Shown: positions 25,713 to 38,651, numbered from the stretch's first letter. The stretch: DNA of 64,000 nucleotides from Gemmatimonadota bacterium (GCA_016874035.1 VGVM01000001.1:62001-126000); one strand, 5' to 3'. Made by a program: numbers and translations. Notes: generated by a model from the sequence alone, not told the origin.

Positions 25713-26819
25713 ATGAACGAGCTCAAGACCCGGAAGCCGGCGCGCGCCGCCTCCCTGCGTGATTCGCGCGGGATGCCCCTGACCCCATTGGGTGCGCTCT
25801 ACATCTGGTGCGGGAATCACCAGACCCGGGCCAAGGTATCCGCACTGCTCACTGCCGAGCTGGTTCAGCACCGCGTGGAGGAGGGGGAGTGCGTCGTGGC
25901 GGAACTCGAGTGGGTCATGATGCGCCATATCGTGATGCCGCTCCGGCGTTCGCTTTCGCATATCGAAGCCAAGGCCGTGAAGGCGCTCTACAAGCCCGAC
26001 GGCGGGCCGCTCGGCACGGCCGACTTCCCGAAGGTGAAGAACTACACGCAGTTCTCGCAGATGGCCGAGTCGCAGTGGTTGAGCGAGCTGCTCGACGAGG
26101 AGCGGTTCACCAGCGTGCTGCAGACGATTGTCCACGCCGATTCACCCAAGAAGGTGTTCGCGCGCGAGGCCCTGCTTCGCGGCATCGGTCGGGACGATTC
26201 GATCATTCACCCGCAGTACCTGTTCGACGCAGCGCGCGGCTGCGGGATGCTCGACCGGCTCGAGCTCGCGGCTCGTCGCGCGGCCGTCAACCGAATGGTG
26301 ATTGACGGTGTCGCCGAGAACCTGTTCATCAACGTGACGCCGAGCGCCATCGAGGATCCGATGGCGAGCCTCAACCAGACCGTGGATTTCATTGACGAGG
26401 CCGGGATCAGCCACGATCGGATCGTCTTCGAGATCGTCGAGTCGGATCGCGTGCAGGACATCGGGAACATGCAGCGGCTCCTGCAGAGTCACCGGGACGC
26501 CGGATTCCGCGTCGCGCTGGACGATGTGGGGGCCGGCTATTCCTCGCTCAACCTGCTGCACCTGCTGCGGCCGGACTTCATCAAGCTCGACATGGAACTC
26601 GTGCACGGCGTGACGGACGACGCCTACAAGGCGCTGATCACGCGCAAGATCCTGGAGATCGCGGGGGAACTTGAGATCCAGAGCATCGCCGAGGGCGTGG
26701 AGACGGACGCCGAACTGGACTGGGTGCGGGAACACGGCGCGACGTACGCGCAGGGGTTCGCGATCGCGCGCCCGACCACCCCGACCCTGCACGGGCGGAC
26801 GCCGCCGGGCGTCATGTAG
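25713..26819 (+). CDS. EAL-domain cyclic-di-GMP phosphodiesterase
   Basis: The protein has 368 residues from the ATG at 25713; an upstream in-frame start would read through the preceding terminator. The N-terminal 145 residues are an unrecognised sensory region. The EAL domain (about 150-360) keeps the catalytic set: EALLR, INVTPS, EIVESD, LDDVGAGYSSL, IKLDMELV, AEGVET and AQGFAIARP. It is therefore predicted to be active, hydrolysing c-di-GMP in the cytoplasm. It stands alone between terminators and a transporter operon. The signal sensed by the N-terminus is not evident. Confidence 0.9.
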   Translation: MNELKTRKPARAASLRDSRGMPLTPLGALYIWCGNHQTRAKVSALLTAELVQHRVEEGECVVAELEWVMMRHIVMPLRRSLSHIEAKAVKALYKPDGGPLGTADFPKVKNYTQFSQMAESQWLSELLDEERFTSVLQTIVHADSPKKVFAREALLRGIGRDDSIIHPQYLFDAARGCGMLDRLELAARRAAVNRMVIDGVAENLFINVTPSAIEDPMASLNQTVDFIDEAGISHDRIVFEIVESDRVQDIGNMQRLLQSHRDAGFRVALDDVGAGYSSLNLLHLLRPDFIKLDMELVHGVTDDAYKALITRKILEIAGELEIQSIAEGVETDAELDWVREHGATYAQGFAIARPTTPTLHGRTPPGVM

Positions 26820-26834
26820 CCAGCCCTGCGGTAT

Positions 26835-26853
26835 CTTGCACCGCCGGTGCAAG
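26835..26853. other. Perfect small palindrome (hairpin) after the EAL gene
   Basis: CTTGCACCG-C-CGGTGCAAG starts 16 bp after the EAL stop codon. It has no T tract, so it could be a weak Rho-independent hairpin, an mRNA 3'-end structure or a regulator site for the transporter operon. Confidence 0.4.
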
Positions 26854-26902
26854 TACCTCGGTGGGGACTCGATGCGGGCGCCTTCGCGCGGCGTGTAGCG
26901 CG

Positions 26903-27304
26903 GTGACGGGCGCGCGGACGGCATCGCCGCTGGTGTTCGTGATCGGATCGGCGGCGGTCGGCGTGGCGTACGCGGCCACGATCATCATGGGTGCCGCGCC
27001 GCCCTGGGCCCCGTGGTTGGTTGCGGTCGGGGGAGCGGCTGCGACGGTGGGCCTGTTCGTGCTCGGCGCGCGTACGCGCGGGGTCGGCTCACGCGGGGTC
27101 TCGATTACGCTCGCCGTGCTCTTCGTGACGATCGCGGCGGCATTCGGGATCGCGCTGGCGCTCGCGCCGCGTGAGGTCGCCGGCGGCCCATTGTTGCTCG
27201 GCCTGCCCCTGCGGTTGGCGATCGTGTTCTACGGTGTGGGGCTCGTCCCACTCTTCGCGCTGCCGCTCGTGTTCGCGAAGACGTTTCGCGACGACGACGC
27301 ATGA
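26903..27304 (+). CDS. Small four-helix membrane protein, symporter partner
   Basis: The 133 residues from a GTG at 26903 (another GTG 42 bases upstream is possible) form four hydrophobic segments joined by short basic loops. The protein ends in an acidic tail, KTFRDDDA. Its stop overlaps the ATG of the sodium/solute symporter gene in an ATGA junction. Small membrane proteins encoded directly ahead of SSS transporters (for example DUF4212/DUF485 types) often work with them. This one is longer than those and I cannot assign it to a family. Confidence 0.65.
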   Translation: MTGARTASPLVFVIGSAAVGVAYAATIIMGAAPPWAPWLVAVGGAAATVGLFVLGARTRGVGSRGVSITLAVLFVTIAAAFGIALALAPREVAGGPLLLGLPLRLAIVFYGVGLVPLFALPLVFAKTFRDDDA

Positions 27305-28839
27305 TCGCGTTCCTTCAGTCGGCGGCGATTCCACGCGTTGGCGGCGCGGCGACGGCAGCGGCGATGCTGGCGTACTTCGCCGTGCTTGCCGTGATCGCCG
27401 CCTGGGCACTCAGGCGCACTCGGTCGTCCGCCGATTTCTTCGTTGCCGGGCGGTCGCTCCGCACACTGGTGTTGGGCGTGTCGGCCATGGCGGCCACCCT
27501 GTCCGGGTTCACGTTCGTGGGCGGTCCGGGACTTTTCTACGGAGCCGGCGCCACCGCGCTGTTCATCGTGCTTCCTGCGGCGATAACGAACACGATGGGC
27601 GCCTGGGTGCTCGCCAAGCCGCTCCACGACCTCGCGCGGACGCGCGGCGTCATCACGATCCCGGGCGCAATCGGGGCGCGGTATGACTCGCCGGCGGCGC
27701 AGGGCTGGGCGGCGGTCTCGATCCTCGTGGCCTTGGTCGGGTATCTCGCCACGAACTTCCTCGCGCTGGGCTATGTGCTGGACGCCGTGTTCGGCGTCGG
27801 CCTGTCCGCGGGTATCTGGATCGGCATGGGCGTGACGCTCGCGTACACGGTCGCCGGCGGGATCCTCGCCGGTGTCTATGCGGATGTCTTCCAGGGTGCG
27901 GTGATGGCGGTCGCGAGTGCCGCCGCATGCTGGTTCGCGCTAGAATCCGGTGGCGGGCTCAGCGGACTCAGCCAGACAAGCATGGCAAGCGACGCGGATT
28001 TCCTCGGGCCGTGGGGCAGTCGCGGTCCGATGTTGGCGCTGAGCTGGTTCTTCGTGTTCGGGGTCGGATCGCTCGCGCAGCCGCACATCTCGCACAAGTA
28101 CCTGATGGCGCGCGACTGGCGGCAGTTCAAGTGGTACCCGTTGGTGATGACGGTCGCGATGACCGTCGCGCTGCTGCTTTACCTGACGGTCGGCATCGCC
28201 GTGAAGGCGATGGTGATTCGCGGGGAGATCCCACCCCTCGCGCGAAACGACGACGCGATGCCGGCGTTCCTGATGCACGGCGTGCCCGTCGCCCTGGCCG
28301 GGATCGTCTTCGCAGGTGTTGCAGCGGCGATCATGAGTACGGTGAACTCGTTCCTGAGCATCGGCGCCGCGGCGATCACGCACGACCTGCCGGCCGCATT
28401 CCGCACCGCAGGCCGGATACCGGCGACTGCCCCCGCCGACGAGGCTTCGCGCCTGGCGCGCGGTCGTTGGGCCACGCTGGCGCTTGCGATCGGCGGCGCG
28501 CTCCTTGCCCACGCGCCCGGCGCGCAGGTGGCCTTCCTCGGCGTGTTCGGCTACGGCTTGTTCGCGAGTACGCTCGTGCCCGCGCTCGCGCTCGGGTTGA
28601 ACTGGTCCGGCGCGAGTGAACGCGGCGCGATTGTCTCGATCGCCACCGGGCTCGGTGTGACACTTGTCGGAGAATCGCTGAGCTACGCCGACGTGTACCG
28701 ACTTCCCGCCGGCGTGCCGTGGAGCGGCGTGGCACTGGTTGCGGCGATCGCGATGTTTGTGGGTGTCAGCTGGTTCGATCGCCGGCCGTCCAGCGCCCCT
28801 GTCAAGCGGGAGCAGGTGAGCACGGACGGCCTCGGGTAA
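27301..28839 (+). CDS. Sodium:solute symporter (SSS family)
   Basis: 512 residues with about 13 membrane helices. SSS hallmarks are SADFFVAGRSL after helix 1, the unwound TM1 region SGFTFVGGPG, the conserved GGILAGVYADVFQG and the Na2-site segment AAIMSTVNSFLS. It imports an organic solute (an amino acid, carboxylate or sugar) driven by Na+, across the inner membrane. It is translationally coupled to the preceding small membrane protein and ends 10 bp before the convergent DUF1684 gene. The substrate is not assigned. Confidence 0.93.
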   Translation: MIAFLQSAAIPRVGGAATAAAMLAYFAVLAVIAAWALRRTRSSADFFVAGRSLRTLVLGVSAMAATLSGFTFVGGPGLFYGAGATALFIVLPAAITNTMGAWVLAKPLHDLARTRGVITIPGAIGARYDSPAAQGWAAVSILVALVGYLATNFLALGYVLDAVFGVGLSAGIWIGMGVTLAYTVAGGILAGVYADVFQGAVMAVASAAACWFALESGGGLSGLSQTSMASDADFLGPWGSRGPMLALSWFFVFGVGSLAQPHISHKYLMARDWRQFKWYPLVMTVAMTVALLLYLTVGIAVKAMVIRGEIPPLARNDDAMPAFLMHGVPVALAGIVFAGVAAAIMSTVNSFLSIGAAAITHDLPAAFRTAGRIPATAPADEASRLARGRWATLALAIGGALLAHAPGAQVAFLGVFGYGLFASTLVPALALGLNWSGASERGAIVSIATGLGVTLVGESLSYADVYRLPAGVPWSGVALVAAIAMFVGVSWFDRRPSSAPVKREQVSTDGLG

Positions 28840-28849
28840 GGGATGGGCG

Positions 28850-29815
28850 CTACCGCTCCGGCTTCACGGCCGTTGCTTCCACGTAACTTGGGTTCCACTC
28901 GCCGCCTTCCACGCGCAGCGGCAGGTGGTTTCCCTTCGGCGGGAACGGGCAGGTTGAGAACTTCGTGAACGCGCAGGGCGGGTTAAACGCCTTGTTGAAG
29001 TCCACGATCGTCCTGCCCAGCGAGTCCGGCGGCAGTACCCAGACGTACCGCGTCGCCGGGTACGTCTCCTTGCGGTTCGTGGAGTCGGTGAACATCAGGA
29101 AGAGGTTCTTCCCATGATCCTCCGGCTCGCGGATCACCGCGAGCGTGTACTCGGAGCCCTTGAGCGAGAACGTCAGGTCGCCGAGGTGCGCCATCTTCGT
29201 ATCGAAGCCGAGCACGCCGACGATGTTGAACGAGTCGGGGGCGCTGACCGGCGTGAACCTGGCCTGGGTCCTCAGCGCGATATCGGTAGGGAAGTACCGG
29301 ATCGGCTCGGGGTTCGCTCGCACCGGGTTCAGCGTGTCGCGGATGCGCACCGCGTGCTTGATCTCGCCCCGATCCTCACGCGCGATGTAGTGCATCATCA
29401 GGGAACCGTACCGCACGACCGTCGCGCCTGGCGCGAGGTCGTGGTTCATGCGCGCCGATGTCACGGGAACCTTCGACGTATCCACCGTGAACGTCACGCC
29501 GCGCGCCGCGACAAACCACGTCGAGTCGTTCCCGACATGGAGCGTCCCGAGTTGCCGCGGAGACCGGTCGCGCGGCAGGATGATGGTGCTCGCCGAGTCG
29601 GATCCGATCGTTGTCTCGCCCGGGCTCAGCCACCAGAGCCCGAGCAACGTGCGCCAGCCGGTCGGGCCGTAGATGGCATTCTTCCGGAACGCATGCCACG
29701 CCTCGATCGAGTCGGCGTGTGCCGCGACGGAGACTGGAGGGAGCGGAGGTGGTTCGCGGTCACAGGCCGCGATGCTCGCGACGGCAAGTACGAAGGCAAC
29801 AATTGGGGGGCGCAT
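28850..29815 (-). CDS. DUF1684 lipoprotein
   Basis: 321 residues from MRPPIVAFVLAVAS, with lipobox IAAC placing the lipid cysteine near residue 18. The DUF1684 fold covers the rest. Conserved family features are GWRTLLGLWWLSPGETTIGSD near the start, EYTLAVIREPED and the C-terminal VDFNKAFNPPCAF ... FSTCPFPPKGN block with its two cysteines. The biochemical function of DUF1684 is not established. It is located in the envelope and is not obviously in an operon. Confidence 0.9.
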   Translation of the reverse strand: MRPPIVAFVLAVASIAACDREPPPLPPVSVAAHADSIEAWHAFRKNAIYGPTGWRTLLGLWWLSPGETTIGSDSASTIILPRDRSPRQLGTLHVGNDSTWFVAARGVTFTVDTSKVPVTSARMNHDLAPGATVVRYGSLMMHYIAREDRGEIKHAVRIRDTLNPVRANPEPIRYFPTDIALRTQARFTPVSAPDSFNIVGVLGFDTKMAHLGDLTFSLKGSEYTLAVIREPEDHGKNLFLMFTDSTNRKETYPATRYVWVLPPDSLGRTIVDFNKAFNPPCAFTKFSTCPFPPKGNHLPLRVEGGEWNPSYVEATAVKPER

Positions 29816-29869
29816 TGCCTTACAATGCCGCCGCACGGGCCCGGATTCAAGCCGGGCGCCGCGCGGGGC

Positions 29870-31054
29870 CTACTTGTACGTGCCGTAATCCTTCAAGAGT
29901 GCGCGCTCGCCGGAGTGCAAGTACCTCGGGTTCGCCAGTTCACCCGCGTACTGGGCCGCCAGCGTCGGGTTCGCCGAAAGGTCATTGTTCTTCCATCCGC
30001 CGGCTGCGTAATAGCTCGCCTTGGTCCAGTCGTAGTTGATATAGACGAACCACTCGATTTCCGGCCGCGAGGCGATCAACCCGAAGTACGGTGCGAACCA
30101 CGAGTTCCACGCCTGGTTGCCGGCCAGTGCCACATCAATGAACGCGGGGGAGCTCTCGGCGACCACCACCGGCCGCTGCTTCGCCACCGCCATGTCCAGG
30201 AACTTGAGCGTGCGCCCGTATGCGGACAGTGCGCCGTGCGCGGTCGTCGAGCCGGAGAAATCCGCCGTGTTGAAGAGGTCAATGGAGAACCAATCGACCA
30301 CGTCATCGCCGGGATACCACTTCCATTCGCCGGCCGCGTTCTTCGCGTCAAAGTCGTCGGCGCCGGCGGGTTAATAGCACCAGACGAAGGCGACGTTTGA
30401 TGCGCCGGTCGCGCGGATCATGGCGGCGATCTTGCGGTACGCCTTCGGGAAGTCGTATGGGTGGTAGCCATTCCACCAGCCGTTGAACTCGCCGCCGATG
30501 CGCAGCATGACGGGCTTCTTGTACGCCTTCAACACGTTCGCGAAATCCTGCAGTCGCGAATCCCACTTGGTGCCGTTGGCGATCTCGTCGTCCACGCCGA
30601 ACAGCTTGTCGCTCATCGTGGCGAGCTCAGCCTGCGTCGGCTGGCCAGCGTACAGCGAAAGGTTCATCAGCGGGATCCGGCCGCGCGCATCCATGGCCTG
30701 GAGGCCGGCAAGGATCTGCGACGGGTTCCACGGGCGCACGCTGTCCGCGATCGGCGTGAAGCTGAGCTCCGAAGCGGGCTGGTGCGCGGTCGGCAGCAGC
30801 GCCGCGTATTTCGTGTTGTATTCCATCCACTGGCCGAGCCCGTGGACTACGCGCCCGATCGGCGGTTCGAACTTCGCGCCATACCGATACGTGAGCACCG
30901 GTCCGCCCGGTGGCGTGACCGAGTTGTCCACGCCGCCCGGCGGTTCAGTGTTCGGTGCCTGCGGCACCGGGGCGGTGGCATTCGCGCAGGCCACGCCGAA
31001 GACGGTGCCGAGGATCTTGAGCAGGGCGCGAATCGAACGGACGATGCGTTGCAT
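29870..31054 (-). pseudogene. GH26-like glycoside hydrolase interrupted by one in-frame TAA
   Basis: A 395-codon frame is intact except for a TAA at codon 228 (bases 30371-30373). Upstream codes a lipoprotein-like signal (FGVAC) and the first half. Downstream continues in the same frame without frameshift (PAGADDFDAKN ... EWKWYPGDD). Two catalytic-type glutamates are present, in RIGGEFNGWWNGY (about 189) and VVVAESSP (about 300). Their spacing of about 111 fits GH26 beta-mannanases, whose acid/base and nucleophile lie about 108 apart. The stop falls between them, so neither half alone would be active. It is a recent single-base loss (for example GAA to TAA), a sequencing error or, less likely, readthrough. 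Confidence 0.75.
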
Positions 31055-31158
31055 CGGGGGCCTCGTGGGAGTGAATCCGGCCCCATTGGCGTGCAGCTCA
31101 CATGCCAGCGTGATGTGTGACGCCGCGCACGGTCGGCATCCGCTCCCGCGTCACTGAT

Positions 31159-31180
31159 CGCGGTCACGCGTGTGACCGCG
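31159..31180. other. Perfect 9-bp inverted repeat upstream of the GH26-like gene
   Basis: CGCGGTCAC and GTGACCGCG flank a GCGT loop in the 166-bp gap between the acyl-CoA dehydrogenase stop codon and the start of the GH26-like gene. There is no T tract, so an operator for the glycosidase is as likely as a transcription end for the dehydrogenase. Confidence 0.4.
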
Positions 31181-31220
31181 CGCACACGCCACTGTCCGCA
31201 GCGTGCGACGCCGGTGTCCG

Positions 31221-32375
31221 TTATTTGAGAAGCGCCTTGGCGATCGTCTGCAACTGCATGTTGCTCGTGCCTTCGTAGATCGAGCCGATCTTCGCGTCAC
31301 GATAGAACTTCTCGACCGGGTAGTCCTTCGTGTACCCGTAGCCGCCGAGCAACTCGACACACAGTGAGGTCACGCGCTCGCAGACCTGCGACGCGAACAG
31401 CTTGGCCATTGCGCCTTCCTTCACGATGTCGAGCCCGGCGTCCTTCCGGCGCGCCGCGTCGTACACCATCAGCCGCGCGGCGTGCAGGTCGGTCGCGGCT
31501 TGTGCCACCTGGAACTGCACCGCCTGGTTTTCGGCGATCGCCTTGCCGAACTGCTTGCGGTCCTTGATGTACGCCGTCGCGGCGTTCAATGCGCCCTGCG
31601 CCACGCCGATCATCTGCGCGCCGATGCCGATCCGGCCTTCGTTCAGCGTCTCGATCGCGATCTTGTAGCCCTGCCCCACGGGGCCGAGCACGTTCGCGGC
31701 CGGCACGCGCACGTTGTCGAGGATCAGTTCGCAGGTGCTCGACGCACGAATGCCGAGCTTGTCTTCCTTCCTTCCCACGCTGAAGCCCGCAGACGCGCGC
31801 TCGACGATGAACGCCGTGATGCCCTTGTAACCCTTGGCCGGATCGGTGTTCGCGAAGACGATGAACACACCGGCTTCCGCGGCATTCGTGATCCACAGCT
31901 TCCGGCCCGTGAGCACCCAGTCATCGCCGGATCGCTCGGCGCGCGTCTGCAGGGCGAACGCATCGCTGCCGCTGGCCGCCTCGCTCAGCGCATACGCGCC
32001 GATCACCGAGCCGCAGAGCGGCGGGAAGTAGCGGGCCTTCTGCTCGTCGGTGGCCGCCGTCAACAGCGGGTAGGCCACCAGCGTGTTCTGCACGTCAACC
32101 AGGATCGCCGCGGATGCGTCCACTTCGCTCAGGGCTTCGACCGCAATCGTCACCATCATCACGCTGCCGGCGGCGCCACCAAGTGCCTCCGGGACCTGGA
32201 GTCCCATGAGGCCCATCTCGAACATTTTCGGGATCAGGTCGGCGTCGAGTCGACCGGCGGCCTCCATCGGACCCACGCGCGGACCGACCTCTTCCCGGGC
32301 GAACCCGCGGACCGCTTCCTGGAACGCGCGTTCGTCGTCGGTCAGCACTGAGAGGGGCTGCACGCAATCGGCCAT
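31221..32375 (-). CDS. Acyl-CoA dehydrogenase (short/branched-chain type)
   Basis: A 384-residue full-length flavoenzyme with N-terminal helical (about 10-120), middle beta (about 125-220) and C-terminal helical (about 232-384) domains. The FAD/acyl motifs YALSEAASGSDA, LTGRKLWITNAAEA and GGYGYTKDYPVEKFYRDAKIGSIYEGTSNMQ are present; the last contains the likely catalytic-base Glu. It oxidises acyl-CoA thioesters, probably short or branched ones, to enoyl-CoA with electron-transfer flavoprotein. It lies 13 bp after the REC-EAL gene, at the end of the leftward run that begins with metF. Confidence 0.95.
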   Translation of the reverse strand: MADCVQPLSVLTDDERAFQEAVRGFAREEVGPRVGPMEAAGRLDADLIPKMFEMGLMGLQVPEALGGAAGSVMMVTIAVEALSEVDASAAILVDVQNTLVAYPLLTAATDEQKARYFPPLCGSVIGAYALSEAASGSDAFALQTRAERSGDDWVLTGRKLWITNAAEAGVFIVFANTDPAKGYKGITAFIVERASAGFSVGRKEDKLGIRASSTCELILDNVRVPAANVLGPVGQGYKIAIETLNEGRIGIGAQMIGVAQGALNAATAYIKDRKQFGKAIAENQAVQFQVAQAATDLHAARLMVYDAARRKDAGLDIVKEGAMAKLFASQVCERVTSLCVELLGGYGYTKDYPVEKFYRDAKIGSIYEGTSNMQLQTIAKALLK

Positions 32376-32388
32376 CGGGTGGGTGCCC

Positions 32389-33579
32389 CTAGAACTGTGG
32401 TGTGGTGAAGCCCGAGGCCGGAGCGCCGAACGCGCGGCCCTGCGCCATGTCGGCGCCCATGCGGCGGAGCGCTTCGCGTTCGGTCGCCGTCTCGACGCAC
32501 TCGGCGATCACGGGCACACCGAGCTCGCGGCACAGCGCGAACATCGCACGCGCCACTTTCGACTGGGCATCGTCCGTCTCGACGCCGACGTAGACGCTAC
32601 GGTCCAGCTTGACGAAATCCGGCGAAAGCTTGGTGAACGAGCGCAGGCCGGACGCGCCGGTGCCCAGGTCGTCAATGGCGATCCGGTAGCCGGCGCCGCG
32701 GAGCGCGTGCACGCTGTTGGCGAACGCGTCAATCCGCTCGAGTGGCGTCTGGTCGCTGACATCGAGCACGATGTTGCGCCCCAGCGGTTCGAGCGGGGCC
32801 TCCGAACCGGTGAGCAACCCCTCCTGCGCGTCGAACGGATGCACGTTCACGAACAACAACGCACCCTCCGGAAGCTGCGAGCAGCCCGCGGCGATGCGCT
32901 GGTAGATCGTACGGGCGAGGATCGGTCGCCACGCCACGCGTTCCGCGGCGGCGAGGAGCGAGTGATACGAGGCGAAGAGCGACTCGTCGCAGCGCATCAG
33001 TGCTTCGTACCCGACCAGGGTGCGGGCCTTCATCGAGACGATGGGCTGGAACGCGATCGAGATCGTGTCGAATGCGCGGGTGAGCGAGGCCTCGAGGTCC
33101 GCGCGCTCGTTCAGCGTGACCGTCTTGCGACCGCCGCTGGTCAGCGCGTCCCGCTTGGCGCGCGCAAGCTCGCCGAGCGCCACCGCACGCCCGACCACCC
33201 GGACGAGTGCGTCCGGCTCGACCGGCTTGAGCAGGTACTGTTGCGCGCCGTACTCGATCGCCTCGATCGCCGAATCGAGCGTCGGGCCGGCGGTCATGAG
33301 GATGACCGGCACGTCGAGGTCGTGACGGCGCAGTTCCCGCAGGAACTCGACGCCCGTCATCTCCGGCATGATGATGTCGGTGAGGATCGCGTGATACCGC
33401 TGGTGCGGCACCCGGGCGATGGCCTCTTTCGCGCTGGAGAGCGTCTCGACGGAGAACCCGCGCCGTTGCAGCACCAGCCCGAGCACCTTGAGCACCGCCG
33501 GCTCGTCGTCAATGACGAGCACGCGACGGGTCGCCGCGGCGGCGGCGGTTGGGGCGGTCGAGGCAGAAGCGGTGGCCAT
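32389..33579 (-). CDS. Response regulator with EAL output domain
   Basis: 396 residues from MATASAST; a GTG nine codons upstream is possible. The receiver domain (about 17-135) has the acidic pair DDE, the phospho-acceptor Asp in ILTDIIMPEMTG, and the later Thr and Lys in ILMTAG and YLLKPVEP. The EAL domain (about 160-390) keeps EALMR, FVNVHP, IDDLGTG, VKLDRS and IAECVET. The glutamate normally found in the ExT/E metal segment is replaced by Asp (IVLDVSD), so phosphodiesterase activity may be altered. It should link a phosphorelay to c-di-GMP level. No partner kinase is adjacent. Confidence 0.9.
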   Translation of the reverse strand: MATASASTAPTAAAAATRRVLVIDDEPAVLKVLGLVLQRRGFSVETLSSAKEAIARVPHQRYHAILTDIIMPEMTGVEFLRELRRHDLDVPVILMTAGPTLDSAIEAIEYGAQQYLLKPVEPDALVRVVGRAVALGELARAKRDALTSGGRKTVTLNERADLEASLTRAFDTISIAFQPIVSMKARTLVGYEALMRCDESLFASYHSLLAAAERVAWRPILARTIYQRIAAGCSQLPEGALLFVNVHPFDAQEGLLTGSEAPLEPLGRNIVLDVSDQTPLERIDAFANSVHALRGAGYRIAIDDLGTGASGLRSFTKLSPDFVKLDRSVYVGVETDDAQSKVARAMFALCRELGVPVIAECVETATEREALRRMGADMAQGRAFGAPASGFTTPQF

Positions 33580-33624
33580 CGGTGGAATTATCGGCCTTCG
33601 GTGCACACTCGCGCCAGCCGCATG

Positions 33625-37382
<3,758 letters not shown>

Positions 37383-37386
<4 letters not shown>

Positions 37387-38252
37387 GGGGCGCGCCGTTG
37401 CGGATTCCCGGCGGTCGGGCGCAGTCCGAGGATGTGGCAGAGGGCGTAGGTCAGGTCCGCGCGGTTCAGCGTATAGAAGTGGAACTCGGTCACGCCCGCC
37501 TCGGCGAGTTTCTGGCACTGATCGGCGGCAACCGTGACGGCGACGAGCTTGCGCGTTTCGGGATCGTTCTCGAGGTCCTCGAAGAGCGGCGCCAGCGAGC
37601 GCGGGACCGATGCGCCCGCCATCTGGGCGAACCGCGTCATCTGCGTGAAGTTGGAAACCGGCATGATGCCCGGGATGATCGGCACCGTGATGCCGGCCTT
37701 GCGCGCGCGGTCCACGAACTTGAGGTAGGTCCAGTTGTCGAAGAAGAACTGGGTGATCGCGCGTGAAGCGCCCGCGTCAATCTTGCGCTTCAGGTTGTCG
37801 AGTTCGCGGTCGAGCGAGAGCGTGTCCGGGTGGCCTTCGGGAAACGTCGCGACGCTGACATCGAAATCATGGCGGCGCTTGAGGCCCATCACGAGGTCCG
37901 ACGCGTACGCGTAGCCGCCCGGCGTTGGCGTGTATGCCGTGGCGCCGGCCGGCGGATCGCCCCGGAGCGCGACCAGGTGGCGCACGCCGCTCGCCCAGTA
38001 TTCGTCCGCGACGGCGTCGAGTTCCGCCGTGGTGGCGCCGACGCAGGTCAGGTGGGCCGCCGGGATCAGCGCCGTCTCGTCCAGGATGCGCTTGACCGTG
38101 CGGTGGGTGCGTTCGCGCGTGGACCCGCCGGCGCCGTACGTCACCGAGACGAACTTCGGCGCCAGTGGGGCGAGGCGCGTGATGGCGCGCCAGAGCGCCT
38201 CCTCGGACTCCGGGGACTTGGGCGGGAAGAACTCGAACGACACGGAGAACAT
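37383..38252 (-). CDS. metF: Methylenetetrahydrofolate reductase
   Basis: 289 residues, the normal length of bacterial MetF, forming an FAD-binding TIM barrel. It begins [16 protein letters not shown] with the catalytic Glu. It continues with [23 protein letters not shown], the LVALRGDPP block and [16 protein letters not shown]. It reduces 5,10-methylene-THF to 5-methyl-THF, the substrate of the overlapping metH gene. The coding start lies 39 bp downstream of an attenuator that belongs to a SAM-II riboswitch. Confidence 0.97.
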
Positions 38253-38290
38253 CGGGACGATTCAGGGCCTCTGGTCCGTCGCTCAGGTGG

Positions 38291-38326
38291 AAACGAAAAC
38301 GCCCAGTGCGACGAGGCGCACCGGGC
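38291..38326 (-). terminator. Attenuator terminator of the SAM-II leader
   Basis: On the minus strand a 10-bp stem (38317-38326 with 38301-38310, one G-U pair, six-base loop) is followed by GTTTTCGTTT. It sits directly after the SAM-II aptamer and 39 bp before metF. It is therefore the likely expression platform that stops transcription when SAM is bound. Confidence 0.8.
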
Positions 38327-38329
38327 TGG

Positions 38330-38380
38330 CGCTTTAGCGGAATGTTTTACGTGGCCGCAAGTTGCCTCAAATCGCCACGG
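38330..38380 (-). ncRNA. SAM-II (SAM-alpha) riboswitch aptamer
   Basis: Read on the minus strand, the block matches the SAM-II consensus piece by piece: CGTGGC, GATTTGA, CTTGCGGCCACGT, AAAACA and CGCTAAAGCG. P1 is CGUGGC paired with GCCACG. The conserved GAUUUG and the GCUAAA of the pseudoknot are both present at proper spacing. The element binds S-adenosylmethionine and represses methionine biosynthesis genes, here metF-metH. It lies 10-12 bases after the predicted transcription start and just before a terminator. SAM-II is best known in Proteobacteria and Bacteroidetes. Confidence 0.9.
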
Positions 38381-38398
38381 TATCGGTTGTCTTTCATC

Positions 38399-38427
38399 AG
38401 TTTATCCGGATGAACGGATGATGTCAA
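38399..38427 (-). promoter_or_regulatory. Sigma-70-type promoter of metF-metH
   Basis: On the minus strand, -35 TTGACA (38427-38422) and -10 TAAACT (38404-38399) are separated by exactly 17 bp. The expected start near 38392 places the SAM-II aptamer at the very 5' end of the transcript. Confidence 0.75.
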
Positions 38428-38651
38428 CCGGTGGCCGTCGGGGTGTCGAGTACCCCCGGAGACGTCCGCCAAGACCGCCGGTGACGATCCAATGACGCAA
38501 GGAAATGATCACTCTGGCGTGATTTGGAGCTTTGCGGTGCGGGGCGGCGGTTGCATCGTGGGCTCGCCTCGGAGTGGGACCGTATGGCCGCCGGGGTGTG
38601 GGGGTGGGATCAACTGTAGTCACCCAACAACTCACACCTTGGAGAAGGACA
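38428..38651. other. Spacer upstream of the orphan lipoprotein gene
   Basis: With the SAM-II leader, this completes the 399-bp gap between metF and the orphan lipoprotein gene. An in-frame extension of the lipoprotein frame exists from 38532 but lacks a ribosome binding site. No promoter boxes or repeats are recognised. Confidence 0.45.

Noticed and set aside
22616..25726. A very long open frame on the minus strand opposite the M14 peptidase gene (over 1000 codons)
   Set aside because: It is an Arg/His-rich shadow produced by the high GC content and codon bias of the real plus-strand gene, which has a signal peptide and intact zinc motifs.
26848..29929. Exact 15-base match GTGCAAGTACCTCGG at 26848-26862 and 29915-29929
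   Set aside because: A match of this length is expected by chance in 64 kb of GC-rich sequence; one copy is coding sequence in the GH26-like gene and the flanks differ.
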